From assembly GCF_950295315.1 (NCBI RefSeq), contig NC_080176.1, forward strand, positions 36,414,189-36,478,188: a stretch of DNA of 64,000 nucleotides, given 5' to 3'. The stretch comes from Erinaceus europaeus (lineage: Eukaryota; Chordata; Mammalia; Eulipotyphla; Erinaceidae). The notes below the pieces were generated by a model. That model was not told the origin of the DNA. It made no database searches and saw only the letters and a list, made by a program, of their open reading frames with translations. Positions 21,586 through 33,841 of the stretch are shown here, in pieces. A program made the position numbers and the translations under genes. Each line of letters opens with the position of its first letter. Within the stretch, counting starts at the first letter, position 1.

Positions 21586-24500
21586 TTCTTTTTTTTTCCT
21601 TTATTGGGGGATTAATGTTATACATGTGACAGTAAATACAATAGTTTGTGCATGCATAAGATTTCTCAGTTGTTCACAAAACAACATAACCCCCACTAAG
21701 TCCTCTGTCATCCTTTTTAGACCTGTACTCCTTTCCCCCACCAACCCACCCCAGAGTCCTTTATTTTGGTGCAATACACCAACTCCAGTTCAGGTTCTAC
21801 TTGTGTTTTTAGTTCTGATTTTGTTTTTCAACTTCTACCTGAGAGTGAGATCATCCTATATTCATCCTTCTGTTTCTGACTTATTTCACTTAACATGATT
21901 TCTTCAAGCTCCATCCAAGATGGACTGAAATGGTAAAGTCACCATTGTTTATAGCTGAGTAGTATTCCATTGTGTATTTAGACCACAACTTGCTCAGCCA
22001 CTCATCTGTTATGGACACCTGGGTTACTTCCAGGTTTTGGTTATTACAAATTGTGCTGCTATGAACATAGATGTACACAAATCTTTTTGGATGGGTGTGT
22101 TGGGTTCCTTAGGATATATGCCCAAGGGAGGAATTGCCCATAGGGTAGGTCCACTCTAACCATAGGGTAGGTCCACTCTAACCTTCTAAGAGTACTCCAG
22201 ACTGCTCTCCACAGGGGTTAGACCAGTTGACATTCCCACGAGCAGTGTAGCAGGGTTCCTTTGACCCTACAACCTCTCAAGCATTTGTTGCTGCTACATT
22301 TTCTGATGTATGACATTCTCACAGGAGTGAAGTCGTATCTCATTGTTGTCTTTATTTGCATTTCTCTGACAATCAGAGACTTGGAGCATTTTTTCATGTG
22401 TTTGTTGGCCGTTTGGATCTCTTCTGTGGTGAATATTCTGTCCATGTCCACTCCCCATTTTTGGATGGAGTTATTTGCTTTCTTGTTGAGTTTGGCAAGC
22501 TCTTTATATATTTTGGTTATTAGCTTCTTGTCTGACTTATGGCATGGAAAGATCTTCTCCCATTCTGTGAGGGGTCTCTTTGTTTGAGTATTGGTTTCTT
22601 TTGTTGTGCAGAAGCTTTTTAATTTGATATAGTCCCGTACATTTATGTTTGCATTAGTCTTCTTTGCAGTTGGATTTGTTTTACTGAAGATGTCTTTAAA
22701 ATTTATGTGGAAAAGAGTTCTGCCAATCTGCCAAGTATCTGACAGTTTCTGATAGTGGTCCTTGATCCACTTGGAATTTACTTTTGTATTTGGTGAAATA
22801 TAGTGACTCAGTTCATTCTTCTGCGTGTTTCAACCATTTTTTTCAACAACATTTGTTGAAGAGACTCTGCTTTTCCTCTTTAATAGCTAGGCATCTTTGT
22901 TACAGATTACATGTCCATAGGTGTAGGGGCTTACTTCTGGGCTCTCAGTTTTATTCCACTGGTCAGTGTGTCTGTTTATGTTATAGTACCAAGCAATCTT
23001 GATAACAATGTCCCTAGAATACAATTTGAGATCTGGGAGTGTGATGCCTCTAGTTCTGTTCTTTCTTCTCAAGATTGTTTTGGCCATTCTAGGTCTTTTC
23101 TGTTTCCAGATAAACATTTGTAGCATTTGTTCTAGTCTCCTAAAAAATGTACTTGGGATCTTGATGGGGACAGCATTAAATCTGTAGTATGTTCATTTTG
23201 ATGATGTTAATTTTTCCAGCCCAGGAAAATGGAATATCTTTCCACTTCTTTGTGTCTTTTGCAATTTCCTTGAGTAGTGACTCATAATTTTCAGCATACA
23301 ATTCTTTCACTTCTTTGGTTAGGTTTATTCCTAGATATTTTATTGTTTTTGTTGCTATAGTAAAAGGAATTGATTTCTGGATTTCAATTTCTTCTAACTT
23401 AGTGTTTGCATAGAGGAATGCCACTGACTTTTGAATGTTAATTTTATAGTCTGACACCTTACTGTATCTCCTGATGATATCCAAAAGATAATTGCTGTAT
23501 TCCTTAGGTTTTTCTATGTATACTATCATGTCATCTGCAGATAGGGAGAGATTGACTTCTTCTCTTCCAATCTGTATGCCTTTAATTCCTTGCTCCTGCC
23601 TGATTGCTATGGCAAGAACCCCAACACTGTGTTGAATAGTAATGGTGATAGTGGACATCCCTGTCTAGTACCTGATCTGAGTGGAAATGCTTCCAGTTTT
23701 TCACCATTGAGTATGATGTTGGCTGTAGGTTTGCTATATATAGACTCCACTATCTTGAGGAATTTTCCATCTATTCCCATTTTTTGTAGCGTTTTGATCA
23801 TAAAGGGATGTTGTATATTGTCAAAGGCTGTCTCTGCATCTATTGATATGACCATGTGGTTTTTGGTCTTGCCTTTATTGATGTGGTGGATCACATTGAT
23901 TGATTTACGTATATTAAACCAACCTTGCATGCCTGGGATAAATCCTACCTGGTCATGATGAACAATCTTTTTAATAGACTCCTGTATCCAGTTGGCTAGA
24001 ATTTTGTTCAGTATTTTAGCATCTATGTTCATCAGAGATATTGGTCTGTAGTTTTTTTTTTTGGTTGTGTCCCTGTCTGGTTTTGGTATCAAAGTGATGT
24101 TGACTTCATAGAAGCTGGCAGGGAGTATTCCAGTGTCTTCAATCTTCTGGAAGACTTTTAAAAGTAGAGGTATTAGATCTTCTTTGAAGGTTTTGTAGAA
24201 TTCATTTATAAAACCATCTGGTCCAGGACTTTTATTTTTGGGGAGTTTTTTGATAACTGTTTCAATTTCATCAGCTGTGATGCGCCTGTTCATGTTTTCT
24301 ACTTCCTCTTTACTTAGTTTTGGAAGTTGGTAGGTATCTAGGAAATCGTCCATTTCTTCCAGGTTCTCTAGCTTGGTGGCATATAGTTGTTCATAGAAGC
24401 CTCGCATGATATGTTGAATTTCTGTGATGTGTGTTGTAATATCTCCTTTTTCATTTACAATCAGATTTATTTGGGTCTTCTTCCCTTTGTGTTTTGTGAA

Positions 24501-27306
24501 TCTGGCTAAAGGTTTGTCGATTTTGTTCACCCTTTCGAAGAACCAACATTTACTTTCTTTGATCTTTTGTATGGTTTTCTTATTTTCAATGTTACTGATT
24601 TCTGCCATAACTTTAGTGATTTCTGTCCTTCTGGTTGCTTTAGGGTTCCTTTGTTCTTCTTCTTCTAGTTCTTTAAGATGTGCAATCAGGATGTTTATTT
24701 GTGCTTTTTCTTGTTTCCTAATGTGTGCTTTATGGCTATGTACTTTCCTCTCAGTATTGCCTTAGCTGTGTCCCAAATATTTTGATAGCTTGTGTCTTCA
24801 TTTTCATTGAACTCTGGAAACATTTTGATTTCTCCTTTATTTCCTCTTTGACCCAGTAGTTGTTAAAGAGTGTACTGTTGAGCTTCCACATTTTGGGACT
24901 ATTACTAATCTTTTGTTGATTGGTAAGTGTTAGTTTAATTCCACTGTGGTCTGAAGAGATGTTTGGGATGATTTCAATGCTCTTGAATTTTCTGATGCTG
25001 TCTTTGCCTAGCATATGGTCTATCCTTGAGAATGACCCATGTGGACTTGAATAGAATATGTATTCCAGTTTCTTGGGGGTGAATGATTCTGAATATGTTC
25101 AGTAGTTCTAGTTGATATATCTCCTCATTAAGCTCCCTCATTTCTTTATTGATTTTCTGCCTGGATGATCTGTCAAGTTGTGATAGTGGGGTATTGAAGT
25201 CCCTTACTATTATTGTGTTGCTGTTAATATATTACTGTGGGTCTTTCAGTGGATATTTGATGTATTTAGATGGCTTCTCATTGGTGCATAGATGTTCATT
25301 TATTTTATAGTCTATCGTGTCAGATATGAGAATAGCTGTTCCTGCCCCATTTTGTGGGCCATTCGCTTGTATGATAGTTTTCCATCCTTTCACTTTGAGT
25401 CTGTGTTTCTCTTATGGAGTTAGGTGGGATTCCTTTAGACAGCATATTGTTGGGTTGTGTTTTCTGATCCATCTTCCTACTCTGTGTCTTTTATTAGGTG
25501 AATTCAGGCCATTAACATTTATTGATATCATAGATTGAAGATATTTTAATGCAATTATTGTAGTTTTTAGAGTGTTCTGATATATGGTATATTTATGGTG
25601 GTCTGACTGTTTATAGGAGACCTTTCAGAAATTCTTTCAGGGCAGGCTTGGTGATGGTTGATTCTTTCAACTGTTGCTTCTCTGAGGAGGTTTTTATACC
25701 TCCATCTAGTCTGAATGACAGTCTAGCAAGATACAGTAGTCTTGGTTAAAAGCCTTTCTCATTGAGCACTCAACAGATATCTTGCCATTCTCTTCTGGCC
25801 TGTAGTGTTTGCATAGAGAAATGTGCTGCTAATCGTATGGGTTTTCCTTTGTAGGTGACTCTTTGTTTTTCATTGTAGCCTTCAGGATCCTTTCTTTATC
25901 CTTATTCCTTTCCATTCTAAATAAAATGTGTCTTGGTGTCATTAAGTCTGGCTTAATTCTGTTTGGGACCCTCTGGGTTTCTTGAACCTTTATGTCTTTG
26001 ATGCTGTCTAGACTAGAGAAGCTCTCAGCTATTATGTCCTGTAGAATGCTTTCTTCCCCTTCCTTTCTTTTTTTCTCTCGTAAGCCAATAATGCGTATAT
26101 TATTTCTTTTGAAGTCATCTCATATGTCTCTTATTGTTTTCAGTATTTTTAATTTCTTTTTGAGATCTCTTATTTCCTTTTTAGTTTTCTCTAATTCATC
26201 TTCAATCTTCTATTTCTGTTTTCAGCCTCATTTATTCTATTCTTTCTCCCCTCTACTACTATTTTCTGGAGTTCATCTGTTTTGTTACTCTGCTCTGATA
26301 CTGTTTTAGCTTTTTCAGCTTTAGCTCAGCTATTTCAGCTTTCAGCTCTCTAATAACCTTGAGATAATTAGTGTTTTCTTCCAGAGTCTCATTTGTTGTT
26401 TCTGCATTTCTGATGACAGTTCTTTCAAACTCTTTACTCACTCCTGTGACTATTTCCTTAACTAGCATTTGGATGTTGATCTCATTATCCAGTGCTTCAA
26501 CTTTTGGGAGGCTTTTAGTTGGACTTTTGTCCTAGCTCATTTCTCCAATATTTCTTCTTGATTTAACCATTCTGTATAGTATGTTATGAGTCCCTCTCTC
26601 AGTACTTTTCAAATTACTGATCACTATTTCCTGGACTGACTTGTGTCTAAGTAAGGTACTTAAAGAGTTCACAGTTGTGGGAATTAACAGTTGTTTCAAT
26701 GTTATTTCAATCCCTGAGTTGAAGCATAGAGGCTGTTCAAGCCTCTTTTGTTCTTTTTCTTCCCTGTAGGGTATGGGAGCCTGAGGGCTTTTAAACTGTA
26801 AGTAGGCTTCTTAGATTACAGATATGCTGAGTCGATTTCTCTCGAGCCAGAGGTGTCGAGTGTGAAAGATGCTTCCCAGACTGAGGTGGCTTGTTTCCAG
26901 CCAGAGATCCCCTGGTCATAAAGCGATGTTCTCAGGCCCACCTGGCACAGCTCAGGGGACTTCCCAGCCTGCTTACCTACTGACTCTATGAAATGGACCC
27001 AGGTCTGCTCAGCTTCCAGAGAGGTGACGTGGCTGATAGGCATAGAAAGAGTTAAGGAGTGGACTGCAAATGCCTCTAAGCAGGGGTCTGGGACAGCAGG
27101 AGCTACAGCTGCTCCTCCCTGGGGGGGCCTACCTGCTAGGAGTAGGAGCCTGCCCAGCTCCCTGACAACTTGGCACTCTGGCAACACACGAGAAAGTAAA
27201 GGTGGAAAGGAGCAGCACAGCAGCAGCCAGCCTTCAAACCTCTCATCACTCATGCCCTCTCTGTTCCAGTCTCAGTCCCACAGTTGGCCAGAGCACACAA
27301 GACTAG
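21586..27306 (-). mobile_element. Nearly full-length L1 element (copy 1), decayed
   Basis: Orientation is given by poly(A) (T-run 21588-21597) next to a 3' AATAAA and by the order 3' UTR, ORF2, ORF1, 5' UTR toward higher coordinates. ORF2 pieces are open at 23607-24608 (333 codons, with the RT motif region '[17 protein letters not shown]') and 23176-23658 in another frame. ORF1 pieces lie at 25.8-26.5 kb. The 5' UTR (26.5-27.3 kb) differs from that of copy 2. A 21-base tandem duplication sits at 22138-22182. Many frameshifts and stops make it non-autonomous. The right boundary is approximate and no target-site duplication was identified. Confidence 0.9.
23176..24608 (-). pseudogene. L1 copy 1 ORF2 fragment (reverse transcriptase), frameshifted
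   Basis: This covers the part of L1 ORF2 that encodes the reverse transcriptase: 'NKSPGPDGF', '[10 protein letters not shown]', '[13 protein letters not shown]' and an 'SADDMIVY' site where the catalytic motif in copy 2 reads FADD. A single-base difference near 23630 shifts the frame. The Phe to Ser change next to the two catalytic Asp residues would further argue against activity. Related open pieces lie at 24751-25014 (endonuclease C-terminal part). Confidence 0.88.
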
Positions 27307-27481
27307 CGTTTCTTATCTACGTTATCATGTGCCTCATAGTACAGTGTTCCCTTCTACTTATTACAGTGCACTACTAAATAAATATTTTATAACACATTTT
27401 AAAATTTTTACAAATGGTGACATTAAATCATTTAAAGATGGTTGACAAGCCCACAATCACTGTACTACTGTAATATGCCAG

Positions 27482-27543
27482 ACATACTAGTACAGGCGAC
27501 GCCTCACTTACTGGGCGGGTTTCATTCACTGGGCGGGTTTCAG
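27482..27543. repeat. Short tandem duplication ACTGGGCGGGTTTCA
   Basis: The 15-base phrase occurs twice, three bases apart (about 27508-27541). Otherwise 27307-27610 shows no gene. Confidence 0.8.
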
Positions 27544-27619
27544 GATCAGAAACTAATCCTGATTCTGTGACAATGAGGGGGAAGAATTGGTGAAGGAAGG
27601 TGGGTGCTGGTGTCAGGGG

Positions 27620-27840
27620 TTAAACCTCGGGGACAGCAAGACAACTCAGGTAGTCCATCTGCTCTGCCATCTGCACAACCCAGGTTTGAACCTAGTTCCC
27701 ACTGAAGGATGCTCTGGTGTCCTAGGCGCACACTCACTCTCTATCTCTTTCTCTCTCTCTCTCTCTTCCTTTCTCTCTCTCCACCCCTCTCCTCTCTCTC
27801 TCAAAGTTAACCCAGAGCAGTGAAGTCTCTCTGACAGAAA
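27620..27840 (+). mobile_element. SINE D-like copy, sense
   Basis: 'CAACCCAGGTTTGAACC' is B-box-like, followed by 'GATGCTCTGGTGTC', a long (CT)n tract at 27741-27800 and 'CCCAGAGCAGTGAAGTC', as in other D copies. Confidence 0.6.
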
Positions 27841-28665
27841 AAAACATAGATCCAGCCTTAGTCAGCAGTCCCAACATTACAATCCTCTGCCCAATAAAAA
27901 GTTTAAAATACAGATCTGAAAGTATGCATTTCAAGTTCTGATTCCAATGCCAGCACAAGCCTTAGTGTCTTAGTGTTACACAGAGACATGCATCACACTG
28001 GCCCCACCAGTTGCTCTAAGAAACTGAAATGTGTGTTTTCTCCTTCAGGAAAAGCAACTTTTTCCACTTCATTTTATTTTCAGTTCCTTTTAGAAGATAA
28101 GCTGATACTGAATCTCACTGACTGGTCATGTTTTTTTTTAAATGAAGTTTCAATAGCAAATAATTTGTTCCATCTGGGGAGAAGCTGATGACATTTTCAG
28201 CATAAGATGGCTTGATTCCAGCATTTTTTTAGAGTTTATTTAGATTCCTGTCACACTGACCACTCGGTGTCAGTGGCATTTCGTGACCCTCAAGAGGGGC
28301 TAAGACCTTGGCTGCTTCTCTCATCCCTTGAGGTCATCTGCCTCCCACAGTATCAAAGGCCTGGGACAGACAGTTGTGGTTCACAGTGTGGTAGAGGCTC
28401 ACACTGCTCTTCCCCCAGCAATTGGCAGAGGCGTCAGGTGGCGTCATGTATCAGCAGCTGAACTTGGCTCCTCTCAGTGCTGTTTCTATAGCACTTGGCC
28501 TTGTTTGAGAGGAGAGTGGAGTTAGCCACCAAGCTCTGGTGATTGCAAGGGATGAGGCAGTTCTAAGGCCCCATTTAGACCCATCAAGCTCTTTCCTCTG
28601 ACTCTGGCAGCTCCTGAATGAAAGACATTCATAAGGAGGAAGGGGAAAAATGAAAAAAAAGATAG
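27841..28665. other. No recognisable gene
   Basis: Mixed unique-looking sequence. No exon with conserved coding content, RNA gene or clear repeat was recognised. Open frames are short and lack splice context. Confidence 0.55.
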
Positions 28666-28890
28666 TTATTGCCCGCTCACTATTCACAATAGCCAAAAGG
28701 TAGAAGCAACCTGAGTGTCCATGAATAAATATATATATATATATATGTATATATATACATATATATGTGTCTAAATAAATGTAGTATGTACTGTTTCTTA
28801 TTCAGTCTTTTAAAAAGAAGGCATTTCTGACATGCACTACCAGGTGTTTGAACACATCATGCCAAGTGCGGGGGGGGGTTAAGATTTTGT
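28666..28890 (+). mobile_element. Old L1 ORF2 C-terminal/3' fragment with (AT)n
   Basis: 'TATTCACAATAGCCAAAAGG', 'GAAGCAACCTGAGTGTCCATGAAT' and 'GAACACATCATGCCAAGTG' follow the end of ORF2 of an ancient mammalian L1. An alternating AT/TG microsatellite (28730-28766) has grown inside it. Confidence 0.75.
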
Positions 28891-29021
28891 GATTCCTGTC
28901 AACTGTAAAACAATCCCCTAGTAAATAAATAAAAGAGAGAGAGATGTTAAAGAAGCAACAATACATAATAGGATTCCACACTGGCACATCATCATGTTTC
29001 TACATGTGAGATTTTTTAAAT

Positions 29022-29307
29022 GTCTTTTTTAATATTTATTTATTTTCCTTTTTGTTGCCCTTGTTGTTTTATTGTTATAGTTATTGTTGTTATTTATTTC
29101 ATTGTTGTTGGATATGACAGAGAGAAATGGAGAAAGGAGGGGAAGACAGAGGGGGAGAGAAAGATAGACACCTGCAGACCTGCTTCACCGCCTGTGAAGA
29201 GACTCCCCTGCAGGTGGGGAGCAAGGGGCTTAAAACCGGAATCCTTCCGCCGGTCCTTGCGCTTCACACCAGGTGTGCTTAACCCACTGTGCTACTGCCT
29301 GACTCCC
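29022..29307 (-). mobile_element. SINE A copy, antisense, well preserved
   Basis: Complete antisense A element from the T-rich AATATTTATTTATT end to 'CTACTGCCTGACTCCC'. On the - strand the A and B boxes are readable. Confidence 0.93.
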
Positions 29308-29514
29308 AAATGTGATATTTGTTTTTAATTTATACTAAATATATGAAGTGTTTGACATAAAATAGTGAAAGTTTAATATTTGGCTTTCAAAAAAAATGTG
29401 TGATTCTACTTATGGGGAGAGTCATCCCATAACAAAGGAATCATGCAGATGCAAAGCCCCCCAAATAACCACAGTGGCAAAAAAAATATGTAGTATTAAG
29501 TAAAAAGGAAGAGA

Positions 29515-29800
29515 GGGTTGGGTGTTGGTATACCCAGTTGAACACATACACAGAATGTGCTCAAGGACTTGGGTTCAAGTCCCACTCCCCACCTGCAGGG
29601 GGGGGATTCTTCATGAGCAGTGAAGCACGTCTGCAGGTGCCTTTCTCCCACTTTATCTCCTCTCACCTCCCCTCTCAGTTTCTCTCTGTTCTATCAAATA
29701 AAGAGAAAGAAATAAAAAAAGAAGGGGGGAAAGCCACTGGGAGTGGTGGATCTATAATGTTGGCACTATGCTCACACACACACAAACACACACACACGTG
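29515..29800 (+). mobile_element. SINE B copy, sense, with (AC)n tail
   Basis: 'GGTTGGGTGTTGGTATACCCAGTTGAACAC' head, 'CTTGGGTTCAAGTCCC' B box, 'CCACCTGCAGGGG' and a CT body. It then has an A-rich and A2-like remnant ('GGGAGTGGTGGATCTATAATG') and a short (CA)n at 29773-29798. From 29801 to 30382 I see no gene. Confidence 0.85.
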
Positions 29801-30400
29801 TAAATGTATGTGCATATGCTTATCACACATTTTACTGATATAAAGAATATGAGTCACGATTTAACAAGTAAAAATGTGTGACACTTTTAAGTTCTACATA
29901 GGCACTAATTTTCACAGAGAGAATTCATTGGCCTTTGCCAAATTCTTGTATTTACAGCCCACAATGTTTGCAAATAATGAACAAATGTAGTCCTGACATG
30001 AGCACTGGCTGATGTTTCCTTTTAATGAACAAAATAAAAAGGTGAAAAAAACAAAGACATATTTTTGGACATCACTCACTTGCCAATAGCACAGAAAGAT
30101 ATCACTCATTTGCCAATAACACAATTTCTCGATGAACTGGATAATAGTTTTTGAATACTAGAATATTTCTTCATTTTTTTGTTCATCACAAGGTGACAGC
30201 TACTACACAACACATTTGAAGTATAATCTATATTTTAAGCCATAATGTGTAGAATTTGATGATTTCCATAGTGTAAGTGTTCCCACTGTGTCTGAGTTTA
30301 ACCTACCAATGTGAAGTCACTTGACTGTTGGGAAGAGTTACCATATCATTATATATTTCTCCACATAAACACAGACACATGGATAATAAATAACAAAAAT

Positions 30401-30979
30401 GGGGTGGAGCCAAGATGGTGGCGTGACTACAACTCCTGACTTTCTTTCTGCAAAGCAGCGGCTTAGACGCTGGGAATATAGAGTGAGGACAGGATTTACA
30501 GGCCAGTGGTTGAGTAAGCACATAGCAGGATACAAAGCGAAGTCAAGGAGGAGAGCAGCAGATCACATGTAAGCTGGAACAGGCTATAGAAAGGACACGC
30601 ACATACCAGATCCTGAGCTGCAGAGCCATCCACCAGGTTCCAGATGCTTCAATGATGCCAATCTGACTTCACTGGGTAGACGACCCCACCACTGTGTCCT
30701 GGAGCCCTGTTTCCCCAGAGCCCTGCCCCACTAGGGAAAGAGAGACAGGCTGGGAGTATGGATCAACCTGCCAACACCCATGTCCAGCAGAGAAGCAATT
30801 ACAGAAGCCAGACCTTCCACCTTCTGCACCCCATAATGACCATGGGTCCATGCTCCCAGAGGGATAAAGAATAGGAAAGCTTCTAATAGAAGGCATGGGA
30901 TACGAAGTTCTGAGGTGGGAATTGCGTGGAGTTGTACCCCTCTTATCCTATGGTCTTATCAATATTTCCATTTATAGAA
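30401..30979 (+). mobile_element. R4 retroposon, full-length copy with target-site duplication
   Basis: A 579-bp element without an open frame. Approximate direct repeats flank it: ATAATAAATAACAAAAAT at 30383-30400 and the same with one substitution and one extra A at 30980-30998. It opens with GGGGTGGAGCCAAGATGGTG, very like the start of mammalian L1 5' UTRs, with a YY1-like CAAGATGGTGGCG core at 30411-30423. It ends with the module shared with L1 3' UTRs ('GAGGTGGGAATTGCGTGG', 'GTTGTACCCC'). I infer an internally deleted L1 derivative (5' UTR joined to 3' UTR), mobilised by L1. Confidence 0.8.
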
Positions 30980-31144
30980 ATAATAAATAGCAAAAAATAT
31001 ACAAAAAATTAAAAAAGACATGTTTTAGTACTTAAATGTTTTAATGTAATATATATAACTATAATCTTACACCATTAAATGCTTTAAATAACCATATTCA
31101 ACAACTAGCTCACAAAATTTCTGTTAAATCAGTCTCATAGATGT

Positions 31145-31560
31145 TGTGACCCCAATAGGAGTTTGGGACTATTAAGCATACAAATGATATCAGCCCGAGG
31201 TGGGACACACAGAGAAGCGAAGGTATAAAAGCACAGGACTTGAAGCAGGTCACACTCTTTGGCTGTTGCTTCTTCTCCTGGTCAAGCATCTTGACGGAGG
31301 TGCTCCAGGTATCCACCATGGCTACTTCTCTTGAGAACTGAACATGTGTGACTCTGCTAGCTGGTAAACTTTTAGACCCCTCTACAACCATGAGCAACGT
31401 TTACCTCACCTGATAATTATTTATCTTATGGGCTGAACTTTGGATAATTATACTCAGAATCTATGGACCTAGTGTACTCTTAACCCTTGATGATAATTGC
31501 TTATTTTACCTTTTACTTGTTTCACCCTAATAAACCTTGTATTGTTTAAACCTGTTCCCG
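31145..31560 (+). mobile_element. LTR copy 1 (ERV, short U3), 3'-truncated
   Basis: Starts TGTGACCCCAATAGG. TATAAA at 31224-31229 lies only about 80 bases from the start, and AATAAA at 31529-31534. It is close (about 90% by eye) to the LTR at 33842-34298 but stops at 31560, where a 5'-truncated L1 begins, and does not resume after it. Confidence 0.78.
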
Positions 31561-32045
31561 TATACCTATGCTCATAGCAGCACAATTTGTAATAGCTAAA
31601 ACCTGGAAGCAACCCAGGTGCCCAACAACAGATGAGTGGCTGAGAAAGCTGTGGTATATATACACAATGGAATACTATACAACTATCAAGAACAATGAAC
31701 CACCTTCTCTGACCTATCTTAGATGGAGCTAGAAGGAATTATGTTAAGTGAGCTAAGTCAGAAAGATAAAGATGAATATGGGATTATCCCACTCATAAAC
31801 AGAAGTTGAGAAAGAAGAACAGAAAGGGAAACTCAAAGTAGGATTTGACTGAATTAGGAGTAGGGAACCAAAGTAAAAATCCTGGGTTGAGGGTGAGGGT
31901 GGATGTTCAGCTTCATGGAGGGGGGGTGGGGGGGATGGGATAGGACAGTCTTTTGGTAGTAGGAATGGTGTTTATGTGCACACATTAATTTGAAGTCATA
32001 TAAATCACTATTTAATTAATAAATCACTAATTAATATGAGGGGGA
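31561..32045 (+). mobile_element. 5'-truncated L1, sense, distinct subfamily
   Basis: Covers the end of ORF2 ('ATAGCAGCACAATTTGTAATAGC', 'CAACAACAGATGAGTGGCTG', 'TACACAATGGAATACTA') and a 3' UTR with a G-rich tract at 31918-31940, then a TAATTAATAAATCACTAATTAAT tail. The 3' UTR differs from the copies at 47 and 57 kb, so it is an older or parallel subfamily. Confidence 0.85.
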
Positions 32046-32344
32046 AAATTGATTGAATGTCTCAGACTTTTTAATGCACAGGCCATAGGCTGAGTCTTTG
32101 ATATGTTGACTCTCTTAAAAGCTTAGACCAGGGAAAACAGGAGCAACCAGTGGCGCAGCTGTATACAAATAGTGTCAAAGAACATAAATTATGGTGATGT
32201 TGTGTATGATACAGCAAATCCTAACAAAGGATATTTCAAAGTTAACCCAATTGCCAAATAATGTGATTATAGCAATAATTATCTATTGCCTTCTTAAACC
32301 CTAAGACAGCAGGAAACTCCTACTTCCTTTTTAGAGTCTATATT

Positions 32345-33110
32345 TCCCCCAATCCTGGAACCTTAGGGTGGGGCTCACTTTCCTGCATGCGTCTCTCAGT
32401 TCATACCAAATGATACTGCATCTGCTAATCAATACAACAAGTACCACCTCAGCATGCTTCACTTCAGACTATCCAGAGACGTCAGGCATGGAATGTCAAC
32501 CCTTCAGCCTCATTACTGGGGTGAGACCTTTCTTTTCACAGGATTCCCTAATTCCATTCCAGGAGGTTCACTTCCTTGGATCAACAATGGTGAGAATGTT
32601 CCATCCTCCAAAGGGAGGCTAGACAACATACTGTATGCTACACCTGAGGAAGATGGGTCCTGATATTGGGGCAGCTTGCAATGTTCGTACTTATGACCAC
32701 AAAATGTGAGCTCAGATCTACAGAGATACGGATGTCACATAGGCTCATAAGCTGAATATTGGCCCCAGATCAGATCAAATCAGTAGGGTTTACAGTAAAC
32801 AATATTTATATACCTTTCCCATATTTGGGAGCTATTCTCTTCCCTGATCCAGCTTTCTGTTCCTTTTTTTACCATGACATCATCTCCCCAGACAGTAACT
32901 TGGATCCACTTGCATATCAGATTTGAGGCTCCAGGAAAAAAAAAAAAAACTAGTATAGCTACAGGCTCTTTGGAATATAACTAAAATAGGCCTACTAGCT
33001 ATCTACAAAACGGAAACCCCCACAACTCTTCATTGCACTATTCCAGCCTTTAGGTTCATGATTAGTCAACAAATTGTTTGGCTTTATATGTTAACTCTCT
33101 GAGGTATTCC
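32345..33110 (+). repeat. Dispersed repeat module (alternative R4 5' part)
   Basis: Its right end ('TTCATGATTAGTCAACAAATTG', 'GGCTTTATATGTTAACTCTC') matches the left part of the R4-type block at 46.7-46.8 kb, where it runs straight into the common R4 3' module. Here the 3' module is absent. No gag, pol or env-like frame was seen; I cannot assign it to a class. An A-run interrupts it at 32936-32949. Confidence 0.5.
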
Positions 33111-33825
33111 TTATTAGACTGACTATGACCCTAAATATGTTTCTAAATTAAGGCTTATTTCTTCTAAACATGCATTTTGCATGCCTTACTACCCCGCTAG
33201 ATGAGTAATTGTGGAATGCCATATGTACCCTTAAAGGGCTATTTCTCAGTCATGAACATAATACAAAAAGCTTTATTTTAAATTTTGTGCTGCATAATTC
33301 TAATCAGATAGCTGCTAAGCATTACTTTTCTCCACAGAGCTATTCCTTCTCCAGCAGATGCCTCATGATATGTCTAGTCTTTGTGATTGGCATCAATAAA
33401 ATTACTAACAATGCATAGGGTATATTTGTTCTAGTTTATCATTCACAGGTCCTGTTTGGAACCATGCTAAGCAGTTAAACCCCTCTCATCTGTGAACTCC
33501 TCACAAGAACACAAGCTGATGCATGGATTGCAGCAGTCCAAGACCCTGAATATGCCACAATTGCCACACAGGAGCCACTTGAATTTGGAGACACTTCTGT
33601 AAGTCTCTGTTCTGAGCTTCCCTGAGTGATGGACCATCTCTGGGTTAGACACAGATACTAGACCACAAGTCTTCAGGCTAACAGGGCCTTATCTGATACC
33701 CAGTTATTGCACCCACACTCTTGGGGATAAAGGCAGAGCTTGCAGGGATAACCCTAGAATCACTGAAGATTTGCTTATTTCTCCTATGCTCATACAGAGT
33801 GTACATCTTGTCCATGTCTATAGTC
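33111..33825 (+). other. Possible ERV internal 3' region, non-coding
   Basis: No frame with retroviral similarity was recognised. The final bases before the LTR at 33842 are purine-rich (AGAAGTGGGGA, 33826-33836), as expected for a polypurine tract, which suggests that at least the last part belongs to the ERV. Confidence 0.4.
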
Positions 33826-33841
33826 AGAAGTGGGGAATTTT

